This document shows, one piece after another, positions 43,791 through 53,445 of a stretch of DNA of 62,926 nucleotides (the stretch's first letter is position 1; every line of letters begins with the position of its first letter). The position numbers and the translations under genes were made by a program. The DNA is from Solobacterium sp. (GTDB taxonomy: Bacteria > Bacillota_I > Bacilli_A > Erysipelotrichales > Erysipelotrichaceae), in the NCBI GenBank assembly GCA_017469885.1, contig JAFUFO010000033.1:1-62926 (forward strand). Reading direction: 5' to 3'. The notes under the pieces are model-generated. The model saw only the letters and a list, made by a program, of their open reading frames with translations. It was not told the DNA's origin and did no database searches.

Positions 43791-43863
43791 CATTTTGTTC
43801 CGGAAAACCGGCAATATGAGTCTTATGCGAAGTAGTAGCACTTCACATGAACAAACCATGAAA

Positions 43864-44403
43864 TTAAAACGCAGGGCCAAAATCAATTATGTCTTTCACA
43901 TCATCTTCTTCATGATAATCATTAATATCTATCAGCAACTCGTCTAATGCATTCAGATAATCCTCAAAATGCATATTTGCTTGATAAAGTCTATCATGTA
44001 ATAGTTCCAATCCGCCCAACATATATGTTTCAAAAACTTCGATATTGTTTTGAAATTGAGGATCATCTTCAGTATATCTAAATGCGTTATTGATCCTTTC
44101 AATAGGAGATAGCACTTCTTTGTCAGCATTAAGCATTACAAGCTTATAAGCAAATACCAAGTCTTGATAATGATTTGTAAATTGGTTTGCCATTATTCTT
44201 TTTGTAGGATCTCCTGTATCTGGTTTTCCTTTGACTTGATAGTGTGCACCAATTATTGCTGCGGCAAGATATAATTCCACTGCAGAATCAAATATTTTAG
44301 CCCCGCTTGCCGGATCAACTGTCTCAGTTAAATCCACTACCATTTGGGTGTAACGGCCCTTAAAAAGATAATCTTCAAGAAATAGTTTTTTTATTTTAGC
44401 CAT
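43864..44403 (-). CDS. 179-aa protein ending the ssp operon (SspF/G/H-type component)
   Basis: Soluble, acidic, mostly helical protein (e.g. DSAVELYLAAAIIGAHYQVKG and FETYMLGGLELLHDRLY), 179 residues. I do not recognise a catalytic motif. GAGGAGGTG at the end of the ATPase gene lies 11 bases before its ATG, so it is made together with the ATPase. Published SspABCD-SspFGH systems have three restriction genes after sspBCD; this would be the smallest of the three. Which letter applies I cannot say. Confidence 0.6.
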   Translation of the reverse strand: MAKIKKLFLEDYLFKGRYTQMVVDLTETVDPASGAKIFDSAVELYLAAAIIGAHYQVKGKPDTGDPTKRIMANQFTNHYQDLVFAYKLVMLNADKEVLSPIERINNAFRYTEDDPQFQNNIEVFETYMLGGLELLHDRLYQANMHFEDYLNALDELLIDINDYHEEDDVKDIIDFGPAF

Positions 44404-44409
44404 TTCTTT

Positions 44410-46434
44410 TTACACCTCCTCAATAATTGTGGAATACGCACCAGTTTTTCTCATTGTGTATTCTTTTCCAAGAATATTTGCAATATCCTTCTTAACATAT
44501 AAACCATCTGTATCCTTAATAAAGAATATTACCTGTTCAGCAATGTTCGGCATTATTTTGCAAAAGTTTTCAATGCGTTTTGTATCAAACGATGACGATG
44601 GTGCATCCATAACTAGCGGATAAGGTTCGACCTCAAGATTGTCTATTAGCTCATCATCATCGGTTTTGTCTTGAGCCTTAGAAACAGCTTTCTCGCGGGC
44701 GAGTTTAATGATTCCACCAATAAATGAAAATGCAAGAATGGCATCTTGAGATGTTGAATTTTGAAAATCATCAAGATCTAAACTATTATTACTCTTAATT
44801 TCCATACTATAATCGTCATTCAGTACCAAGTAAATATTGACATCAAACACATTGGAAAAAATCTCATTAATAGCGTCTTGAAGTTCCTTTCTCTTCTCTC
44901 TCTCACCCTTTTCGCAATATTTTTCTACTTTTTCTAGAAGCCAGCTTGCATACGCTTCACATTGTTCAAGTTTTCTGACTTTTTCGTCTGTAGATTTATA
45001 ATTGAGCTTTTCCTTTTTGGCTATATCTCGGAGGCTAATTTGTGTTTCAATCTTATTCTGCAACTCCCCTATGGTTTCGTGGATTTTCTCGATTGTCTGC
45101 TCCAAATCTTGCTCTCTTTGTTTTTTCTTTGTCATGTCAGGAAACGATTTGATTTCTCTATCTATTTCCTCAAGTTGCTTTTCTTTGTTCACAATAGATT
45201 CTCGAAGTTCACGAAGCCTTCTCTCGTCATTTTGATGATTTTCCCAATACTCATTCGCTGTTTCACAACGTATTCTTCCGGTTTCATCAAAGGTATTGAT
45301 TTCAGCCCCAAGGCTATGAGGAGGTAAATATTGAATTAATGATTGAAGAATCTTTCGTTCTTCACAGTTTTCCGAAATCTTTTTCCCGCAAAAACATTCT
45401 CCTTCATTCAAATTTCCATTTAAAACATACTCAATTGCAGAGGCATTCATCCCGGGTATTCCTTTGCTGGCATCTCCTCCATGTTCTTTCAAAAATTCAA
45501 GCGATTCTTCAATTAGCGACTTAGCAAGCAAGCGGTAACCCTGTTTACTGAAATCACTAAATATTTTCTTTTTATTATCTTTTTCAGAATCAATCAGCCG
45601 CTTGATCTCTGTACTTAATAGTAATGATTGTTTTTGTTTCTCGGCGACATTCCCTGATTTTAAGATCTCGTCACTAACAGATTTCTTTTCTTCCTTAAAC
45701 TTTTCCAAACTACTCTTATATGATGTAAGCTGCTGGTCAAATCCTTCGATTTTATTATCTGCATCATTTATCCTTCGTTGAATCTCTTGGATTGTTAAGT
45801 CAGCCTTATTATTTTCAATTTCTTCAGAGTATTGCTTTACAACCTTTTTAAGATCACGTATTTCTTGATATAGCCAATTAAAGCCAAGCATCCCACGAAT
45901 TGCATTGGTGAATTCACCACTTGATGTGGTTTTCCCGTTAGATATTTCCTGGCCAATCGCTTCAATGTTTTCCCCTTGGAAAAAGAAATAAGGAAACAGA
46001 TCTTTCGGAACAATTTCGTCAATTAACGATCGTGCTGCACTGTCACGTAATTCTTTTGAGTTACCATCATCGTCAACATAACTAATCAAAACATATGAAT
46101 TCGACACTTTTACTTTTGTATTCGCCTTTGTAGCATACGCCCAACGATTAATACGATATTCTCTTCCTAAGTGTTCCAAACATATTGTTCCTTCTATTTT
46201 TAGTTCTTCCTCTCGAGCAACAAGTTTATTTGCCTGTTCTACGTTCACAATACTTTTTAGTCCAGAAGCCTCTCCATAAAGGATCCAAGAGAAAGATTCA
46301 AGCAATGTTGTTTTACCTGTAGCATTTTCCGCAATTATCAAAGTCGCCTTTTTATCAGGATCTACCGAGAACTGAATGTCCTGTTCTCCAATAAATTGCC
46401 TAAAATTCTTTAGTGTTAATGATTTGATAATCAT
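44410..46434 (-). CDS. SMC/Rad50-like ATPase of the ssp operon
   Basis: ATPase of 674 residues. It opens with the recF/SbcC pattern KSLTLKNFRQF, then Walker A AENATGKTT (Lys 41; the usual first Gly is Ala). Two long coiled-coil arms (about 190-300 and 390-500) flank a Cys-containing hinge (GECFCGKKI ... NCEERK). Walker B is YPLVMDAPSSSFD near 600. It resembles DndD as well as general SMC-like defence ATPases. It probably partners the helicase in the restriction module. Its ATG overlaps the stop of the 55-aa gene (ATGA). Confidence 0.8.
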   Translation of the reverse strand: MIIKSLTLKNFRQFIGEQDIQFSVDPDKKATLIIAENATGKTTLLESFSWILYGEASGLKSIVNVEQANKLVAREEELKIEGTICLEHLGREYRINRWAYATKANTKVKVSNSYVLISYVDDDGNSKELRDSAARSLIDEIVPKDLFPYFFFQGENIEAIGQEISNGKTTSSGEFTNAIRGMLGFNWLYQEIRDLKKVVKQYSEEIENNKADLTIQEIQRRINDADNKIEGFDQQLTSYKSSLEKFKEEKKSVSDEILKSGNVAEKQKQSLLLSTEIKRLIDSEKDNKKKIFSDFSKQGYRLLAKSLIEESLEFLKEHGGDASKGIPGMNASAIEYVLNGNLNEGECFCGKKISENCEERKILQSLIQYLPPHSLGAEINTFDETGRIRCETANEYWENHQNDERRLRELRESIVNKEKQLEEIDREIKSFPDMTKKKQREQDLEQTIEKIHETIGELQNKIETQISLRDIAKKEKLNYKSTDEKVRKLEQCEAYASWLLEKVEKYCEKGEREKRKELQDAINEIFSNVFDVNIYLVLNDDYSMEIKSNNSLDLDDFQNSTSQDAILAFSFIGGIIKLAREKAVSKAQDKTDDDELIDNLEVEPYPLVMDAPSSSFDTKRIENFCKIMPNIAEQVIFFIKDTDGLYVKKDIANILGKEYTMRKTGAYSTIIEEV

Positions 46435-46598
46435 AAGACTTCATCCTCGATTATTTTCATGATGCTTTTAACCATGTATCCCTGTGTATGCTCTTTTTTC
46501 TTGTAATTAGTTTTTTCTAGCTTATGAATTCTTTTCTCTATTTTTCTTTTGGTTTCTGGATCCAATTTTTTCTTAGCGTCTGCTGTCTGCTCCATCAT
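46431..46598 (-). CDS. 55-aa basic coupled peptide between helicase and SMC-like ATPase
   Basis: A short gene with full translation signals: GAGGAGG lies 4-5 bases before ATG at 46598, inside the helicase coding end. The start shares one base with the helicase stop (TAATG) and the stop overlaps the ATPase start (ATGA). The product is highly charged and probably helical (MMEQTADAKKKLDPETKRKI as its first 20 residues, ending KIIEDEVL), Lys-rich with no Cys. Being locked between two machine subunits by overlaps at both ends suggests a real subunit or adaptor. I know of no family. Confidence 0.7.
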   Translation of the reverse strand: MMEQTADAKKKLDPETKRKIEKRIHKLEKTNYKKKEHTQGYMVKSIMKIIEDEVL

Positions 46599-48778
46599 TA
46601 TTCCTCCTCATTCCATTGTATTTCAGCTAACTCATCAATATCGAAGTCATATAATCCATAATCTTCTTTAATCTGATCAGCTAATAAATCACTTTCATCA
46701 GGATTCATGGAATACTTTCCAAATTCCGCCATTCGAGCTGTTTCGTTTTTAATTAATGCTTTATATGATTTAGAAGATTCCGTGCTATCTATTAGTTCAG
46801 TTGGAGGAAGTGGTAAAGTAATAAAATCATAGATTACAGCTTTTTTCTTACCCTTTGCCGTTCTCAGTACTCGACCTCTCCTTTGAATATACTCTCTTGG
46901 ATTAGTACTACTTGCGAGAATGAAAGCCGTGCGAATACCAGGTATATTAACGCCTTCATCAAGGCATTTAATTGCGACAAGTGCTTGTAAATCATTTCCA
47001 TCTTTGAAACGATTCTTTAAGACTCTTCTTTCCTCAGTTGATTCTCTAGATGTGTATCTACTAACCTTCATACCATATTGTGAATACAGTAGAGAGGTCA
47101 CTTCATCTATCTGCTTCGTTTCACCCTCTGTTCCTTTATTAATTTTTGAAGTCCCACAATAGATGAGCATGTAATGATCTTTTCGATCCGCATAGGGCCG
47201 AATTACTTCTAGGAGTTCTGTCACTTTTCCCCTTGCTCCGGCAATCAATCTAGCCCTTTGAAGAGCATATCGCTCTCCCGTTTCATTCATTTTTCCTTCT
47301 TTGTTAATACACTTTGATATCAATTTTGTTAAACGCAGATATTCTTCGCGCTCGTCTTCATCAAGATAGACAATTATAGGATGATACTCATAAGGAGTTA
47401 GTTTGTCTTCTCGAATTGCCCTTTCTAACGGATACTCAATGCACTTTTTCCCAAAATAACCAAATATACGTCGCGTTCCTTCCTCATCTCGATATCTCTC
47501 AACAGTGGCTGAAAGAGCAAGTCGAAAGTTAAAGTTGTATAACATGTAATCAACCATTGCTTCGGTGCCGAAATTATGTGCCTCGTCTGCCACTAATAAT
47601 GCTGGGCCTTTAATTTCTTTTAGAACCTCTTGTACCTTTGGAAGTTTATAAGAAGCATACGTAGTGATAAAGTAGAAAAACGGCAATGTCCCCGCATTGA
47701 ATTGAAGAACGCTGCTTTTCAGTTCGGATAAATATCCTGCGTACTGCTTGCTTGAATAACCAACAATCATATGATTGATATGAAATAACGCAGCATCATC
47801 AAGCCATTGCTCAACTAGATGTGTATATGGAGCAATAATAACGGTCGCTAGATGATACTTTGTTCGCTGTAATAAAGTGACCATCGCACCAAATCCGGTA
47901 AATGTCTTTCCAGTTCCAGTTGCCATATCAAATATGCCAACACACCTTTCAGACAACCATTTATTGATTGCGTCACCTTGATATTTATAAGGAAAAGTCG
48001 GGGTTCGCTCTTTATCGATTCGAGGAAGATCTATTTCATTTTTTCTGCGAAATTCTTCTTCATCCTTTTCAATATTTCTGTTGTATGTTTCCTTTTTATA
48101 TTTAAATAATTTTTTCTTAACTACTTCAGGGAATTGAAACACTTCAATTTTGTTGGTTTGGTTTGCCCACATCTCATCAAAATCGCTTTCAACATCATAA
48201 ACAAAAGATGTTGATTTATCCCACGACTTAAAAACACGAATTTGTTCAAAATTATTATTAAACGCATTAGCGGATTCATTTAATGAACCTTCGAAAGCAA
48301 CTTTGTTTCCTAGAGAGTCTTCAAAAATGCCAATTTTCTCGTGATACATTCCAATATCATCTTCAGAGAAGCAAGTAATTGCAACCTTGATATCCATAGC
48401 ACCAGAAGATATTAGATGACAAAGAATATTTAACCTTTCCTTACCAAATTTATCGTCTGGATCATCTAAAGCAGACAATAAAGACTTTTCGATTATTTCC
48501 TGTCTCGTAGCATAACCTTTTTTTATAGCGGTCACATCTTCTATTGTTAGTCTTGGCGAAACAATTAATTTGATTACTGGGTCCATTCCGGCACTATACT
48601 TTTCCGCAACATTTAATAACCCCTTTGAGGTATAAATCAATGATGAAGATGAGAAAAATCCAACTGCTCTCTTATATGAAACGCTCTCTAGCAGCATTTT
48701 CTCGATAAAAGATTTTCCAATGTTAGGAGTATCAGACGATCTGTATTTTCCTTTAATGTCTATATCAAGAAAACTCAT
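46598..48778 (-). CDS. PLD-nuclease/SF2 helicase of the ssp operon
   Basis: A 726-residue fusion. Residues 30-180 are a phospholipase-D-type nuclease domain with one HxK motif (YHEKIGIF, His 146/Lys 148) and GSLNESANAF after it. Residues 260-700 are a superfamily-2 helicase: TFPYKYQGDAI, Walker A MATGTGKT (Lys 291), DEAH at 398-401, SATVERY, and the motif VI region YIQRRGRVLR. This is the natural DNA-cutting part of the restriction module, acting on unmodified DNA. It lies 18 bases after sspA. Confidence 0.85.
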   Translation of the reverse strand: MSFLDIDIKGKYRSSDTPNIGKSFIEKMLLESVSYKRAVGFFSSSSLIYTSKGLLNVAEKYSAGMDPVIKLIVSPRLTIEDVTAIKKGYATRQEIIEKSLLSALDDPDDKFGKERLNILCHLISSGAMDIKVAITCFSEDDIGMYHEKIGIFEDSLGNKVAFEGSLNESANAFNNNFEQIRVFKSWDKSTSFVYDVESDFDEMWANQTNKIEVFQFPEVVKKKLFKYKKETYNRNIEKDEEEFRRKNEIDLPRIDKERTPTFPYKYQGDAINKWLSERCVGIFDMATGTGKTFTGFGAMVTLLQRTKYHLATVIIAPYTHLVEQWLDDAALFHINHMIVGYSSKQYAGYLSELKSSVLQFNAGTLPFFYFITTYASYKLPKVQEVLKEIKGPALLVADEAHNFGTEAMVDYMLYNFNFRLALSATVERYRDEEGTRRIFGYFGKKCIEYPLERAIREDKLTPYEYHPIIVYLDEDEREEYLRLTKLISKCINKEGKMNETGERYALQRARLIAGARGKVTELLEVIRPYADRKDHYMLIYCGTSKINKGTEGETKQIDEVTSLLYSQYGMKVSRYTSRESTEERRVLKNRFKDGNDLQALVAIKCLDEGVNIPGIRTAFILASSTNPREYIQRRGRVLRTAKGKKKAVIYDFITLPLPPTELIDSTESSKSYKALIKNETARMAEFGKYSMNPDESDLLADQIKEDYGLYDFDIDELAEIQWNEEE

Positions 48779-48796
48779 AGTATCCTCTTCTTATAT

Positions 48797-49927
48797 TTAC
48801 AATGTACCTAATGCTCTCACTGCTTTTGCCAATTCAGATTTTGTATTGAATGCTCCAACACTCAATCTCACAGTCCCATTAAATTCTTTGCTACCAATAA
48901 GCTCATGAATAAATGGGCTACAATGAAAGCCTGTCCTTACACATATATCAAATTCCTCAGAGAGTATGGAGCCTACATCTGCCGAGGAATATCCGTTTAC
49001 CGCCAATGAAACGATCCCAACGATTTTTGAAACATCTTCTGGTAGAAATAGATGCACATTTGGCAGATTAGAAAGCTTATCTATCAAATAGTCTGTCAAC
49101 TCTTTTTCGTGAGAATAAAGAGTATTGTTATTTTCAAGCCATTTCAAGCTCGCATTCATACCAGCTACTGCAACACTGTTCAAGCTTCCTGACTCATATC
49201 GTCCCGGTCCATCTTCGGGCATCTTGTGATTCAGTGAATCTGATCCAGTTCCTCCGCTTTTTGTGACGTTTAATTTAATTCCCGTGAGATTGTAGAAGCC
49301 GGCGATACCGAATGATGCATAAAGAGATTTATGCCCAGCGAAGACAACGAAATCAGTATTTCCAACTGATGGATTTAGGATCCCTAGACTCTGCGAACAG
49401 TCGAGTACTGTAATTGAATTATATCGCTTTGCAGACGCAAAAATTGTTCCAAACGGAAGAATATAGCCTGTTACATTGCTGATATGGGATATAAATACAG
49501 CCTTAGGATTTTTTAAAGCAAATAAATCAGCTGCTCTTTCCTCATCAAACTTCCAAGTCTTTTTATCAAATGGAAGAAGTTCGATGTTAATTCCTATTTT
49601 TTCTTTCAGATTATAAAGTGGTCTAACTACAGCATTATGCTCAAAGGGAGATATATAAACCGTATCTCCACTTTGAAATGGAATTCCGTTAATGATAATG
49701 TTTAGTGCCTCTGTTGCTGATGATTCAAAAGAGACGGTATTTCCAGGAACTTTCAACAGATCACCAAGAAGCTGCCTCGTTTCTTGAATGAGTTCCGTAA
49801 CGGAACGGGCAGAAGGATAGCTCCCCCTCCCCGCGTTAAAAGCAAGGTTTCGATTTCCATAATCTAACGCCTTATACACTTCCTCAGGTTTAGGATAGGT
49901 TGTTGCTGCATTATCAAGATAAATCAT
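48797..49927 (-). CDS. sspA: SspA-like cysteine desulfurase
   Basis: PLP enzyme of 376 residues that takes sulfur from cysteine as a persulfide. It begins with the aminotransferase-V pattern IYLDNAATTYPKP. The PLP Lys is in VFAGHKSLYASFG (about 205) and the persulfide Cys in RTGFHCSPF (about 338), a SufS/Csd-like arrangement. Its position in the ssp operon, 14 bases after sspC, indicates it supplies sulfur to SspD. Many sspBCD-type loci lack their own desulfurase and use IscS, so its presence is informative. Confidence 0.88.
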   Translation of the reverse strand: MIYLDNAATTYPKPEEVYKALDYGNRNLAFNAGRGSYPSARSVTELIQETRQLLGDLLKVPGNTVSFESSATEALNIIINGIPFQSGDTVYISPFEHNAVVRPLYNLKEKIGINIELLPFDKKTWKFDEERAADLFALKNPKAVFISHISNVTGYILPFGTIFASAKRYNSITVLDCSQSLGILNPSVGNTDFVVFAGHKSLYASFGIAGFYNLTGIKLNVTKSGGTGSDSLNHKMPEDGPGRYESGSLNSVAVAGMNASLKWLENNNTLYSHEKELTDYLIDKLSNLPNVHLFLPEDVSKIVGIVSLAVNGYSSADVGSILSEEFDICVRTGFHCSPFIHELIGSKEFNGTVRLSVGAFNTKSELAKAVRALGTL

Positions 49928-49941
49928 ATTATTTCTCCGAA

Positions 49942-52900
49942 TTAAAGAAGACTTTTCATCAGTTCACCCAGAATAGCTATTTTTTCCTCGGTACTGACGC
50001 CTTCAGCAAATTCATCCATTGCATTTTCTATACTGTTGCGCATTAACTGCCCTAATGGAGTGGATTGAACAGAACTGATATTACTAAGGACTTGATCTAG
50101 CGAAGAGTTAGAGGTGTCGATTTTATTTGATTGAATCAGGGCATTTTTGAATGCATGAAGTTTTTCTTTCATGGCTTCTGATTCATCGTTATTCCAGTCT
50201 TCGATATATACCCCAATCGTTGCATATGCAAGATCGTCGCATGTATTGTTATCGTCAAAACCGGAATTATTGATAGCATTATTGATTCTGCTTGCTTCTT
50301 CATTGAGAACCGGAGTAGTATCTTCCGTCACTTTTCGGACGTAGTCTGTCAGGCCCATTTTTAGACTGGTTGTCTTCCTTATTGAAAACTCCTTCCGTAT
50401 CATTCCGATTAGCTCTTGCTTATATCCATTCAAGTATTCTTTCCAGTTCAGAATATAGTCGGAAAGTTTGTTTGTAATCTTCTCGTAGTCTGAGGTCTCA
50501 AAGGTTTCCTGTGGTCTATCAAAAACCAATTCATAAGGATTGATATTATATGAATAGAACAAGTTCTGATACGCAATGATATTTTGATCAATTTTTAAAT
50601 AATCAGAAAGATTATCTCTTGCTCGCATAATTGCAGGAAGGCCAACAAAGAATTTCCGATATTCTTCGCAGAGTGTTCTTGTATCCACTCTAAAATTGCC
50701 GGCCGTTTTTGCTTTAAGCAATGCAAGCATATTGTAAAGATAATTGGACTGTTCTTTTGAGCCTCTAGAAAAACTAACAGAATATTTACCGGGATTATTA
50801 ATAGCCTTAACTATATTGGTTGGAACAAGATCAAGCTCCTGATTCTGAATATAAAGAATCACATTATCGGAAAGCTCGCTGATTGCTTTGGAAAATAGAA
50901 TTGGTAGTATTCCCTTTCTTACCCCGTATGGAGCGGCAGTATACTTATCTACAATCGTCTGCATTTCAGTCTTTTTTCTTTCGGCTTCAAAAATGAAATC
51001 TTTTATTCCATCTACAATTTCCCTAGCGTTTTCATCAATGGTCGTCGAATCTTTTAAAATTCGATTTACAACAGAAGCACGTACGGTTGATTCAGGGCTT
51101 GTCTCGGTGTAGGCGTAATCAGTTTCGTTCATCCCTTCTAGAATCCATTGCATAACGTTATTCACAGGCTTCTGATATTGTGTGGTGAGTTCATTTTTAT
51201 TGATTAGCTCGTTATTGAACACTGGAGTTTTCGGATAGTATCTTTCCATGATCAATGATAAGGCTTCTATAAAATCCTTATTTGTATCCTCATTCTTTAA
51301 TGCAGCACTGAAGAATTTGCACTTTTTACCGTAATGTCTATCAATCAAAGATTGGATATCATCACGGATTTCTTCAAACAGGATATTCAATTCACTAGTT
51401 ACAACCTGATCATTGCCACCGCGGCGAATGATTTCCTGTATCGCCGCATATCTAATCAGTTCATCAGTAAAATACTTATCCATTTTTTCCGCCGGATATC
51501 TGACAATTGCTCGCTGATCATTAATTTGGAGCATTTTGGTTTTGATATCTTTTTCTTTCAGATCGTTTCTGATCAGATTGATAACAATACCATCGCAAAA
51601 CATATGCTCATAGAAAACGTCAAAAGAAGACATTTCCATAAACTGTTTTTCTGTAAGATATACCGTACGCAGAAATCTGGTAATCTTCTTTTGCTCATTA
51701 TGTCTTCTAGGCAAAAAATATTTGGTCTCATCTATTTCTCCAGCAATCGAATCAATCGGTATATTCTTACCACGCGCTTTTGTTATTGTTTTTATCTGAT
51801 CGTCTATTTCTTTTGAGTTCGCTGACGCAAAGGAGAGAAGGTGATTAATAACATTTCGGCGCAGATAGTGATCGTCAATCATTGCATCGATAAGATTTTG
51901 GGTTTCTTCCGCAGGCATCTCAACAGCGAGGGAAAGGTTTTCCACAGATGGTGCAAACCGATCGTTATCATTGATCATCAGGATAATTGCAAGTGCCTTA
52001 ATCAGCTTTCTTTTCTTCTGATCATCAGTTCTTGCAAGTGTTCCTTCTGTTCGAAACCAGATATTGCGAATAGCATTTTCTTCTTCTCGCCTTAACAGTG
52101 GGCTGAAATAATCATAGATTTCATCTACATCAAAGAGCTTGCTTGTGGTATTCGAATTACGGATAAAAGAATTCAAAGAGTGCTCGTCAGTATCAGATAT
52201 GAACGTAAACAACGTCCGTTCATTTTGTGCAACGATTTCAGAGAGATGAATCAAAGCATACACTGTCATAGGATTCAGGGGGAAACATCCATTAATCAAG
52301 GAATCCACATTTCCTTCCTTTTCAAATGGTTGTGATTTCTGAATTCGCTCTATGAAACCCGCATTCTTTTTCTTAAATCCACCCAGAACCTTCTCATATC
52401 CGTCTTTCTTTCGGATGGCTGCTGAAATAATCTGATAGTTTTCTTCCAATGATCTGTTAAATTTAATCTCTGTAAATCTTCCTTCCACAGTTTTAAATGA
52501 ATCCTTCTTATTTGAGGAATCAATATAAAGATTCAGACTCTTGTGGGTAACACACGTAATATGGAGTTGACAGTCTTTACTACTTCTAGACGCGAGCTCC
52601 GCAAAGTCCTGAATAATTTTCAGGTTCTTCATCAGTGAGGATCCGGAACTTTCTATAAACTTTGAGAACTCGTCAAAGATAATGAACATCCCGGAATACC
52701 CAAGCTTTGAAAGCTCATAATCTACATCTGAATAAAGCTTTGTAACATCGTCGCTGATTAAAGGGTTGAATTTTACCCCAATAGTCATACAGTTGTAGAT
52801 GCTTTCAAACGTTCTATATTTCTCGGGAGAATAATCCTCAAGACCAAGTTTTAACTCTTTATAAGTTATTCTTTCTTTATCAAGGCAAACTTTGAGGGTG

Positions 52901-53445
52901 TCCCAGGTTCCCTTGTTCTTACGCCAGTTTTCAAGAAGTTCAAGGCAGACGGAATAAATAGTATTTGGAACAATGCTTTCTTTGCCTACTCTTTTTAGTG
53001 CATCATTTAATGCCAGCATAAAAGACTGCTGAACATTGTCATAGTTTGAGTTGACGATAACCGGCAGAAGTTTCATTTTGCCAGCATCAAATTTCATTAT
53101 TAATTCATATAATTCTTTATCTATCGCTTTGATCCGCTTCAGAAGATTCTTATAAACTATGGTTTTCTTGTCTTTCCCAATCAAATAGGCAAGAACTAAA
53201 AGGAGAAAAGATTTTCCTTTTCCATACGGACCGACCAATGTAGTTGCTTTCTCAGTAGTCATGCCTAAAAAGCAACGGAAGTATCTCTTTAGCACATCAC
53301 AGATGTCTGAAGTCGGAATGTACTCTTCTATCTTTTTTTCGTTATTCAGATCAAATTCCAGGTTAATGGAAGCCTGGAAGTTCTTATTAATACTAACGAT
53401 ATCTCTGTACAGCATCGCCTTACTCTCCTCCAAGCTCTTTCTCAA
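49942..53445 (-). CDS. sspC: SspC-like large ATPase
   Basis: A 1167-residue P-loop protein. Walker A is GPYGKGKSF (Lys 78) and Walker B is FIIFDEF (Asp 258, Glu 259). The N-terminal pattern resembles BrxC/SspC-type large defence ATPases. The remainder is helical with no recognisable catalytic motif. It overlaps sspB by 26 bases. In the Ssp scheme SspC is the ATPase that works with the DUF4007 nickase and SspD to insert sulfur into one DNA strand. The letter is assigned by context rather than a specific motif. Confidence 0.75.
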   Translation of the reverse strand: MRKSLEESKAMLYRDIVSINKNFQASINLEFDLNNEKKIEEYIPTSDICDVLKRYFRCFLGMTTEKATTLVGPYGKGKSFLLLVLAYLIGKDKKTIVYKNLLKRIKAIDKELYELIMKFDAGKMKLLPVIVNSNYDNVQQSFMLALNDALKRVGKESIVPNTIYSVCLELLENWRKNKGTWDTLKVCLDKERITYKELKLGLEDYSPEKYRTFESIYNCMTIGVKFNPLISDDVTKLYSDVDYELSKLGYSGMFIIFDEFSKFIESSGSSLMKNLKIIQDFAELASRSSKDCQLHITCVTHKSLNLYIDSSNKKDSFKTVEGRFTEIKFNRSLEENYQIISAAIRKKDGYEKVLGGFKKKNAGFIERIQKSQPFEKEGNVDSLINGCFPLNPMTVYALIHLSEIVAQNERTLFTFISDTDEHSLNSFIRNSNTTSKLFDVDEIYDYFSPLLRREEENAIRNIWFRTEGTLARTDDQKKRKLIKALAIILMINDNDRFAPSVENLSLAVEMPAEETQNLIDAMIDDHYLRRNVINHLLSFASANSKEIDDQIKTITKARGKNIPIDSIAGEIDETKYFLPRRHNEQKKITRFLRTVYLTEKQFMEMSSFDVFYEHMFCDGIVINLIRNDLKEKDIKTKMLQINDQRAIVRYPAEKMDKYFTDELIRYAAIQEIIRRGGNDQVVTSELNILFEEIRDDIQSLIDRHYGKKCKFFSAALKNEDTNKDFIEALSLIMERYYPKTPVFNNELINKNELTTQYQKPVNNVMQWILEGMNETDYAYTETSPESTVRASVVNRILKDSTTIDENAREIVDGIKDFIFEAERKKTEMQTIVDKYTAAPYGVRKGILPILFSKAISELSDNVILYIQNQELDLVPTNIVKAINNPGKYSVSFSRGSKEQSNYLYNMLALLKAKTAGNFRVDTRTLCEEYRKFFVGLPAIMRARDNLSDYLKIDQNIIAYQNLFYSYNINPYELVFDRPQETFETSDYEKITNKLSDYILNWKEYLNGYKQELIGMIRKEFSIRKTTSLKMGLTDYVRKVTEDTTPVLNEEASRINNAINNSGFDDNNTCDDLAYATIGVYIEDWNNDESEAMKEKLHAFKNALIQSNKIDTSNSSLDQVLSNISSVQSTPLGQLMRNSIENAMDEFAEGVSTEEKIAILGELMKSLL

